A stretch of 64,000 nucleotides of DNA from Megalonaias nervosa (lineage: Eukaryota > Mollusca > Bivalvia > Unionida > Unionidae), in contig JAECUM010001094.1 of the NCBI GenBank assembly GCA_016617855.1, positions 1-64,000 of the forward strand, in the 5' to 3' direction. Positions 55,730 to 64,000 of the stretch are shown piece after piece (position 1 is the stretch's first letter; each line of letters opens with the position of its first letter). The notes under the pieces are model-generated. The model was not told the DNA's origin. It worked only from the letters and a program-made list of their open reading frames with translations, and made no database searches. The translations under genes were made by a program, and so were the position numbers.

Positions 55730-57560
55730 ACAATTAGTCAGGTAGGCAGTCATGGGACTATCACAATTAGTCATGAAGGCAGCAATGGGACTATCACAAT
55801 TAGTCAGGTAGGCAGCCATGGGACTATTACAATCAGTCAGGTAGGCAGCCATGGTACTATCACAATTAGTCAGGTAGGCAGTCATGGTACTATCACAATT
55901 AGTCAGGTAGGTGGCCATGGGACTATCACAATTAGTCATGTAGGCAGCCATGGGACTATCACAATTAGTCATGAAGGCAGCCATGGGACTATCACAATTA
56001 GTCATGAAGGCAGCCATGGGACTATCACAATTAGTCATGAAGGCAGTCATGGGACTATCACAATTAGTCAGGTAGGCAGCAATGGGCCTATCACAATTAG
56101 TCATGAAGGCAGCCATGGGATTATCACAATTAGTCATGAAGGCAGCCATGGAATTATCACAATTAGTCAGGTAGGAAGCAATGGGGCCTATCACAATTAG
56201 TCATGTAGGCAGCAATGGGCCTATCACAATTAATCAGGTAGGCAGCAATGGGACTATCACAATTAGTCAGGTAGGCAGCCATGGGACTATCACAATTAGT
56301 CACGAAGGCAGCCATGGGACTATCAAAATTAGACAGGTAGGCAGTCATGGGACTATTACAATTAGTCATGTAGGCAGCAATGGGCCTATCACAATTAGTC
56401 AGGTAGGCAGTCATGGGACTATCACAATTAGTCGTGAAGGCAGCCATGGGACTATCACAATTAGTCAGGTAGGCAGTCATGGGACTATCACAATTAGTCC
56501 GGTAGGCAGCCATGGGACTATCACAATTAGTCAGGTAGGCAGCAATGGGACTATCAAAATTTATCATGAAGGCAGCAATGGGACTATCACAATTGGTCAG
56601 GTAGGCAGTCATGGGACTATCACAATTATTCATGAAGGCAGCCATGGGACTATCAAAATTAGTCAGGTAGGCAGCAATGGGACTATCACAATTAGACAGG
56701 TAGGCAGTCATGGGATTATTACAATCAGGTAGGCAGTCATGGGACTATTACAATTAGTCAGGTTGGCAGTCATGGGACTATCACAATTAGTCATGACAGC
56801 AGCCATGGGACTATCACAATTAGTCAAGTAGGCAGTCATGGGACTATTACAATTAGGTAGGCAGTCATGGGATTATTACAATTAGTCATGTAGGCAGTCA
56901 TGGGACTATTACAATTAGTCATGTAGGCAGTCATGGGACTATCACAATTAGTCAGGTAGACAGCAATTGGCCTATCACAATTAGTCATGAAGGCAGCCAT
57001 GGGACTATCACAATTAGGTAGGCAGCAATGGGCCTATCACAATTAATCATGAAGGCAGCAATGGGACTATCACAATTTGTCAGGTAGGCAGCCATGGGAC
57101 TATCACAATTAGTCAAGCAGGCAGTCATGGGGCTATTACAATTAGGCAGGCAGTCATGGGACTATTACAATTAGTCATGCAGGCAGTCATGGGACTACTG
57201 TATTACAATTAGTCATGTAGGCAGTCATGGGACTATCACAATTAGTCAGGTAGACAGCAATGGGCCTACCACAATTAGTCATGAAAGTGGCAATAGGACT
57301 ATCACAATTAGGTAGGCAGCAATGGGCCTATCACAATTAGTCATGAAGGCAGCAATGGGACTATCACAATTAGTCAGGTAGGCAGCAATGGGACTATCAC
57401 AATTAGTCAGGTAGGCAGCTATGGGACTATCACAATTAGTCAGGAAGGAAGCCATTGGTCTATCACAAATAGATAGGCCACCATAGGTCTATCACAAAAA
57501 GTCAGGAAGTCAGCCATTGGTCTATCACAAATAGGTAGGCAGCCATTGCTCTATCATAGG
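55730..57560. repeat. Minisatellite, 33-bp unit, about 55 copies
   Basis: Unit AATTAGTCAGGTAGGCAGCC then ATGGGACTATCAC, with CAGGTAGG/CATGAAGG/CATGTAGG subtypes. The largest array in the right part. In-frame repetition gives open frames of over 160 codons on both strands, an 11-residue repeat such as MTAYLTNCDSP on the minus strand. Confidence 0.97.
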
Positions 57561-57569
57561 ATGCAAATG

Positions 57570-58690
57570 ATATTAATAATCAGCGATGAAACAAACCCTT
57601 GACATAACAAGACATTCTTAATGTTTATATGCATAAATTAAAGCCATGTAATTTTGTGTCCTAAATTTTGAACAATTACTTAAAGTACAGAAAAGTGATC
57701 ATACCAGAATTTATCTAAATATAATGTACATGTGATGCAGATGCTCCTGCCAATATGCTGCAAATGAAGAAAACTTGGTTTGCAAGAGCTAACTTCAAAG
57801 TAAAAAATAACTCCATAAGATTCTGTCAAAAATATTTAAAATCAGTATTGTCCTGAGTAACTGCAATAAAAATCCTCATACAAATTTGGCCCATAAAACT
57901 TTTGTGCAAAAATAAATTCCACAATGAATGATGTAGAGATGTGAAGGCATGGATGGATGGGAGCTAGGTAGTATTATACATCCCTATTGGGTGCTTGTTC
58001 TTAGCAGATTGTCCACAGGTTTTACAGTATCAACAATCTATTAAACTACAGACTCTTCCATGCAATAAAGTTGCTGTTAATTGGCCAAATTGTATGTTTT
58101 AGGGTTATCAAAGGTTCTAATGTATCTGTACTTTTCTTACATCAAATTTAAAGAATATTTAATTATTAGGGATTTTTAATATACCTGGAAGAGCTGCAAT
58201 TTAAAGGAATACATATATCACATGCAACATATATGACAACTATCACCATAATATCTATTGATACAGTTGTGCATTTTGACTATATCCTAAAATCTAGTAA
58301 CTTGTTTATTTCTAAGTGAGAATAGCTTTCATGCCAATAATAACTGTGCTCATACAAATGATGTACAGGTACCTTGCATGCTATGTACTTTAGAACAGTA
58401 GACATGCAAAAGATCACTCTCATATTTGTATAAGGCTCTGCTTAAAAAAGTAACCCCATGATTGACTAAAACAGAATTGATCAGGTGATGAAAGGCACGT
58501 GTCTCCTACTTCACCAAACAAAGACAATCACACAAGCTCTTGCTTTTATTTGTGCTATTTTGGTATTTATATAATATTTTTAAAAAAACTTGGACAACAA
58601 TTACTGTAAATTCATTATCAATTGTGGGGTAGCAGTTCTTGTGTTTTGTTGTACGAAATAAAATATGAACCAAACTAATACCCAAAGCAC
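57570..58690. other. Non-coding sequence, nothing recognised
   Basis: No gene. One stray fragment resembling the 38.9 kb repeat unit is present near 57,738 (GATGCTCCTGCCAATA). Confidence 0.5.
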
Positions 58691-58699
58691 CTCTACTAC

Positions 58700-59005
58700 C
58701 CACTGCATTTATGGTAAAGCAACCCTACTCCCTGCTGCATGTGATGGGCAAACATGCCTACCCCTGCTGCATGTAATGTTAAAACATTTCTACCCCTGCT
58801 GCATGTGATGGTAAAACAATCCTAACCCTGCTGCATATGATGGTTAAACACTCCAACCCCCTGCAGCATGTGGTGGTAAAACAGCCCTATCCCTGCTGCA
58901 TGTTATGGTAAGCACCCTACCCCTGCTGCATGTGATGGAAAAACACCCCCACCCCTGCTGCAGTTATGGTAAACTACTTCTACCCCCTGCTACATGTGAT
59001 GGTAA
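58700..59005. repeat. Minisatellite, about 30-32-bp unit, 9-10 copies
   Basis: Unit CCCCTGCTGCATGTGATGGT then AAAACACCCTA; irregular length. Confidence 0.92.
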
Positions 59006-59157
59006 TGCATCACTTGTTTCTTGTTTGCTTTCAAACAAAGGTTATCTACAGTGCTACATATTATTTCAGAAAAATGACAAACAATTAAAATTTATTTATT
59101 ATGATTTAATTTGCATCAAAAAATTAATAAACTTGAAAACTCTGCAGAGTTGCATCT

Positions 59158-59250
59158 AACCCTACTGTGCCTAGGTAACCTATTGTGCCAAGGTAACCCT
59201 ACTGTACCAGGTAACCCTATTGTACCAGGTAACCCTATTGTGCCTAGAAA
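59158..59250. repeat. Short tandem repeat, 18-19-bp unit, 5 copies
   Basis: Unit AACCCTATTGTACCAGGT with variants. Confidence 0.88.
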
Positions 59251-59254
59251 AATT

Positions 59255-59575
59255 TACTTTCATTTAATGACTCATTATTTATATATTTTTTTTCACAGCA
59301 TGGTTAAAATAATCACTTTGTGTAATCTTTACCAAGTCCTAATGCTGTGAAAATACCTACTCTAACTGAAGTAGTGAAATATGAGAATGCCTGCTTTGAA
59401 ACCAACCACCCTGACAATGCCACCTATACCTCTGTGCATAAAATAACATTTACAAATATCTACATAAGATCCAACCCAACTTTGCTGAGCACATATATAG
59501 TTGTATCATGGAATAATTTGCTAACTGCTTACCAAATAAAATATCTGAAAATAATATTTTTAAATTAAAGACATA
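59255..59575. other. Non-coding sequence, nothing recognised
   Basis: A 73-codon open frame (59,347-59,568) shows no recognisable motif. Confidence 0.4.
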
Positions 59576-59693
59576 ATTATTAATGTAAACTTAAAAAAAA
59601 TAAAATAAAAATGCATTTCAAAGTAGAGCACACAATTATTAATGTAAACTTAAAAAAAATAAAATAAAAATGCATTTCAAAGTAGAGCACACA
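59576..59693. repeat. Exact 59-bp tandem duplication
   Basis: Two copies that look identical, starting ATTATTAATGTAAACTTAAA and ending AAGTAGAGCACACA (59,576-59,634 and 59,635-59,693). Confidence 0.97.
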
Positions 59694-59699
59694 ACTCTT

Positions 59700-60100
59700 T
59701 TAAAAGTTAAAAAGAATAAAACTATGAACAAATTTCAAAATGATATTGACATGATGGAATGTAATTTTGAAGAAAAAGCTCAAGGAAAATACCCTAAATG
59801 ACAGAAGATCTACTGGCCTGCAATATTAGCCAGCTTCAAAATCAGAAGTAAATTTCAAGTATACTGGTCAAAATTTCTATCCATTTCATGCGACATCTCT
59901 AACTGTGTAAAATGCATGCAATTTAAGCTGCTTGTAGAAAATTATATGTTCATTATCAAACTTAAACTTGAACTGACAAGATTAAGAATTATTGATTCTA
60001 TGACAAATTTATTGATGTGTTTGCTTTTTGAACAAAATGTGAAATGCAATATCTAGCCTATAAGGATGTGTATGGCCACCTGTTTCATTAATTATGACAG
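59700..60100. other. Non-coding sequence, nothing recognised
   Basis: No gene or repeat recognised. Confidence 0.5.
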
Positions 60101-60104
60101 TAGA

Positions 60105-60985
60105 TATCTTCGAATATAGAGCTGTGACATAAGACATCTCCCAACATAGAGCTGTGACATAAGACATCTTCCAACATAGAGCTGTGACATAAGACATCTT
60201 CCAACATACAGCTGTGACATAAGACGTCTTCCAACATACAGCTGTGACATAAGACATCTTCCAACATACAGCTGTGACATAAGACATCTACCAACATGGA
60301 GCTGTGACATAAGACATCTTCCAACATAGAGCTGTGACATAAGACATCTCTCAACAGACAGCTGTGACATAAGACATTCTCCTACATACAGCCGTGACAC
60401 AAGACATCTTCCAACATACAGCTGTGACATAATACATCTCCCAACATGGAGCTGTGACATAAGACATCTCCCAACATAGAGCTGTGACATAAGACATCTC
60501 CCAACATAGAGCTGTGACATGAGACATCTTCCAACACAGAGCTGTGACATAAGATATCTTCCAACACAGAGCTGTGACATAAGACATCTCTCAACAGACA
60601 GCTGGGACATAAGACATCTCTCAACAGACAGCTGGGACATAAGACATCTCCATACATAAAGCTGTGCCATAAGACACCTCCCAACATAGAGCTGTGACAC
60701 ATATCCCAACATAGAGCTGTGAAATAAGACATCTGCCAACATACAGCTGTGACACATATCCCAGCATAGAGCTGTGAAATAAGACATCTCCCAACATACA
60801 GCTGTGACATAAGACATCTCCCAACATGGAGCTGTGACATAAGATATCTTCCAACATACAGCTGTGACATAAGACATCTCCCAACAGACAGCTGTGACAC
60901 ATCTCCCAACATAGAGCTGTGACACAAGACATCTCCCAACAAAGAGTAGATGTATCCATGATACAAGTTTATGACATGAGACATC
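60105..60985. repeat. Minisatellite, 30-bp unit, about 28 copies
   Basis: Unit GACATCTCCCAACATAGAGC then TGTGACATAA. On the minus strand it keeps a 306-codon frame open (60,092-61,012) with the 10-residue repeat MSQLYVGRCL, plus two other frames; these are by-products. Confidence 0.97.
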
Positions 60986-60989
60986 TCCA

Positions 60990-61390
60990 TAGGATAGAGT
61001 TAAGGTACCCAAGGATACAATATTGTAACAGTAACCAAATACACTGACAACAATTTTAATGTCAAATTTTCATTATGGATACATTACTCAAAGCAAAAGA
61101 ATAAGTTTGCCATTATTAATAAAAAAGAGGTGGTCACACATATTATTAAAGTCTGGATATTAAATTTCACCATTTTGCGATTCTTTTCCTAAGAGGGTAA
61201 ATGCAAATAAATCAAAACCAAATATTTATTTCTTTAGCTCATTTGTTGACAATATCACTTATTAATGAACATATCCTATTCTACTGGCAGTGAAACTTTC
61301 AACTGCATGAATTTAATAAAACTGAAGACATCGCACAGAAAAAAAGTTTGGTGGTTAGTTTGAACTTTTGACCTGTATATACCATATATA
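60990..61390. other. Non-coding sequence, nothing recognised
   Basis: No gene or repeat recognised. Confidence 0.5.
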
Positions 61391-61395
61391 CTCAT

Positions 61396-61480
61396 GTACA
61401 ACTAGAATCCAACTGCAAACTGCATAGACCCAGATCTGCCATCACATAATGTGTCAGCAGATCGGGGCCTATACAGTTAG
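61396..61480. repeat. Dispersed palindromic element, inverted copy
   Basis: ATCCAACTGCAAACTGCATA then GACCCAGATCTGCC and CAGCAGATCGGGGCCTATAC: the reverse of the 51,495 copy, including its right flank. Confidence 0.65.
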
Positions 61481-61500
61481 GACTAATCAATAGAACAAAC

Positions 61501-61575
61501 AGCATAGACCTTGATCTGCCAGCACATTATGCAATGGTAGATCAGGGATTATACTGCCTACAGTTTGAAATGACT
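61501..61575. repeat. Dispersed palindromic element, adjacent copy
   Basis: CATAGACCTTGATCTGCCAG then CACATTATGCAATGG and TAGATCAGGGATTATACTG; ends CCTACAGTTTGAAATGA. Confidence 0.6.
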
Positions 61576-61844
61576 TACATGAATGTATATATGGTCTGCG
61601 CAAAACTATGCCTACATCAAATACAAGCCTGACACAAGAATAAGCTGTTCAATTCCAAGAAAGGAAGATGTAAACTAGCCAAGAAAACAGGCATACACAC
61701 ACATACACACAGATTTTCTCTATTATTTATACTAGTCACAGAGACAAAACAAGTGTCTTCATTCGAAGCGGCATCTTTCGTTGTTTTTTTCTGTTGGTTT
61801 TAAAGGCATTTGTAAGACATAATTGATTACATCATTCTGAGGAA

Positions 61845-61985
61845 ATGGGAGTTAAGTGCCTTTCACAAAGATACACCAAGTCAGCTGACCTAGACTGACC
61901 TAGACTGACCTGTGGGGGAATTAAACCCACAACTCTTGGATTATAAGTCTGACACTGTATCAATGGAATTACCAAAACTCACTAG
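61845..61985 (-). mobile_element. tRNA-derived SINE, family C, copy 2
   Basis: Minus strand from 61,985: TTGATACAGTGTCAGACTTA (A-box side), then TAATCCAAGAGTTGTGGGTT and TAATTCCCC (B-box side), a CAGGTCAGTCTAGGTCAG part, and the common tail TTTGTGAAAGGCACTTAACT then CCCATTTCC. Matches the copy at 38,024. Confidence 0.78.
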
Positions 61986-61989
61986 AAGC

Positions 61990-62485
61990 AAGAGCAAATT
62001 AATATTCAATTATTCCTGAAAACAGTTAATCAAAATTTGCTGATGATTAAAAGGGAACAAATTTTTTTATATTTATTTACATTCTGTGACACCATTCAGT
62101 AATCATACTAATATTTTAGAAATCCTATGTACACCATAACTCTGCTGTTTGAATCAAACTTCTATCCTGTACTTAAAAATATAAAGCCTACCACACAAGG
62201 AAGCAACCTCAATTAAACGCCAAATAGAAGTTGCAAATAAATACAGGTTATCAGTACAGTAACTTCATTTGGGTGCTGGTATCATGTAAAATTTGATAGT
62301 GGAAGGACATGTGACCTGGCGAGAGATAAAGGGTTGAGCATGATTGAATGTCCTTCCATTATCAACTAAAACATGATACAAACAATCAGATCAAGTCACT
62401 CTACTGATGATGAGTTTATTATATACCCCAGCAATTATTTCATAATAACAACACAAATTTTATGCTGCTGTTCTGTTCTTTTACT
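61990..62485. other. Non-coding sequence, nothing recognised
   Basis: No gene or repeat recognised. Confidence 0.5.
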
Positions 62486-62489
62486 TTGA

Positions 62490-62835
62490 TTTGATCCATT
62501 CCTGACAGCATAGAATCCATGATGCCATCTCTGACAGCATGCAATCCATTATGCCATCCGATAGCATGCAATCCATTATGCCATCCCCGACAGCATGAAA
62601 TCCATGAAGCCACCCCTGACAGCATGAAATCCATGAAGCCATCCCTGACAGCATGCAATCCATTATGCCATCCCTGATAGCATGCAATCCATTATGCCAT
62701 CCCCGACAGCATGAAATCCATGAAGCCATCCCTGACAGCATGAAATCCATGATGCCATCCCTGACAGCTTGCAATCCATAATGCTATCCCTGACAGCATG
62801 CAATCCAGGATGCCAACCTTGACAGAAGCAATCCA
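62490..62835. repeat. Minisatellite, about 29-30-bp unit, 11 copies
   Basis: Unit CCATCCCTGACAGCATGCAA then TCCATTATG. Complement frames are open by repetition. Confidence 0.95.
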
Positions 62836-62839
62836 AAAT

Positions 62840-64000
62840 CTGTATCCGGTACACATCTAACACATGGTTTCAGATCAGCCATGGGAAAAGTAGCCCTAAT
62901 TACAAGTTGTCTAATGATGGGTATATAATAAAATATGCCAAATGTTTATGGCATCTAAAATAATGAACAGAACTGTCATACTTGCATTACATCTTCCTGC
63001 TCACCTGCTACTTACACAAAATGATATAAACCATGAAGTAACAATGTTATCACATGCATGATGAGTATAATCAGAAAACAATGAATGGAAATACAATGAA
63101 CACAAATGACTAAACAGATTTAAGATATTAAAATTAAAATTAATTTTTTCACTCAAAATATGCACCACATGCCACTTTTGATCATTCTGGGGATTTAAGA
63201 TATGCTTTCATGCAGTTTATTAATAATGTTAAGATGCAATCTGAGGGGAAAACAAAATAAGTTGGGAGTAAATAAAAATGGAATGTGTCACACAAACATG
63301 TATCATTCAAAGGATAATGAATATACTTCTGTGCTGATATACAGTATGTGAGTTGACATCATCTCATATAAGGCTGAGAGTATTAGAGATGCAAATATAA
63401 TCTCATATGAGACACACAAAAATGTAATAAATTTGAGTTTCCATTTCATACCATCAAAAACAGGATTAGAAGCTGAGATGATGACATCTCAAACATAAAA
63501 GGGAGTGTGATATATAAATCCTTTTACCTTCATCTCATATGATACATCAGAAGAAATGTAAGAAAAAATTCAAGCTTCTGTTTCATATTATGAACCAAAA
63601 TTGAAAGTAAGTATAATGACATCATTTACAATGTCGCACACATGGGATTGAAACTTTCAACCATTGGTTTAAGAAGGACCAAACAAGGAATATTGTCAAT
63701 TCTTCTTTCTAGATAACCTAAATAAACATGACCTTACTGGCAGATTGCTTGATTTATGAACAAGAATTTGTACTCAGACCAAATCATTTTGCCAAAAATA
63801 ACTCTATTGTGCATAGTGTTCCAGAAATTAAGTTTACAAAGTAAATGTTAAAACAAAATCTATTTCATTTTTGACAAATTTTTAAGAAAATAATAGATTC
63901 TATAAAATTTAAAATTTTGGTTATTCGGCCTGAATTTGGAGGTTAAACATTTTAGCACTACTCACACATGGTTTTATAGCTCAAAATCTAACTTAGATGT
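62840..64000. other. Non-coding sequence to the window end
   Basis: No exon, gene or tandem array recognised. TCTCATATGA-type palindromes recur loosely near 63,364, 63,402 and 63,533. Confidence 0.45.

Noticed and set aside
55700..56732. Long open frames on both strands (repeats of 11 residues)
   Set aside because: Explained by the 33-bp unit being stop-free in several frames.
60092..61012. 306-codon minus-strand open frame (repeat MSQLYVGRCL)
   Set aside because: Lies wholly in a 30-bp tandem array; other frames are open too and no start, splice or domain signal supports translation.
52274..64000. Upstream dynein exons (region before AAA3)
   Set aside because: I looked on the minus strand for conserved AAA2-AAA3 motifs and splice-bounded open stretches and found none I can defend.

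Overview
This is a piece of a eukaryotic, animal nuclear genome. It contains spliced coding sequence with GT-AG introns, 5'-truncated and decayed non-LTR retrotransposons, tRNA-derived SINEs, microsatellites and many intronic minisatellites. The transposon mix (an RTE-type LINE, a CR1/L2-type LINE with an (ATT)n tail, DIRS and Crypton relics, SINEs sharing a 3' tail) suggests a marine invertebrate, most likely a mollusc or another lophotrochozoan. That assignment is inference from style, not proof.

The only host gene I can support is an axonemal dynein heavy chain on the minus strand. I recognise it as DNAH6-like (inner-arm, single-headed class). Seventeen consecutive exons between 52,273 and 12,870 splice in perfect phase into 875 uninterrupted codons. 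They run from the end of the AAA2-AAA3 region through AAA3 (Walker A GETGVGKS, Walker B VIFVDDLN), AAA4 (Walker [10 protein letters not shown], Walker B FLFTDTQ), the coiled-coil stalk and the microtubule-binding domain to the start of stalk helix CC2. Neither end of the gene is inside the window: 11.7 kb at the right and 12.9 kb at the left hold no exon I can recognise. Coding sequence is 2.6 kb of the 39.4 kb spanned.

The introns are very rich in tandem repeats: about 25 minisatellite arrays with units of roughly 16 to 66 bp sit in 13 of the 16 introns, and more in the right-hand upstream stretch. At three exon borders (exons 7, 8 and 9) the repeat unit contains the splice site and the adjacent exon end. 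The arrays there are therefore expanded copies of real splice junctions. Two of them create alternative sites that stay in frame (+33 nt and +48 nt).

Region by region: 1-10.87 kb is a transposon graveyard (Crypton-like tyrosine recombinase relic, fold-back element, DIRS-like RT/RNase H relic, an old minus-strand LINE, and a younger plus-strand LINE). 10.87-12.8 kb is a 2 kb minisatellite. 12.87-52.27 kb is the dynein gene with intronic repeats, SINEs, an inactivated RTE LINE (23.4-26.8 kb) and two LINE relics (31.2-31.7 and 32.9-33.96 kb). 52.3-64 kb is non-coding sequence with large minisatellites and is probably an upstream intron. I see no rRNA, functional tRNA, CRISPR or bacterial-type operon.
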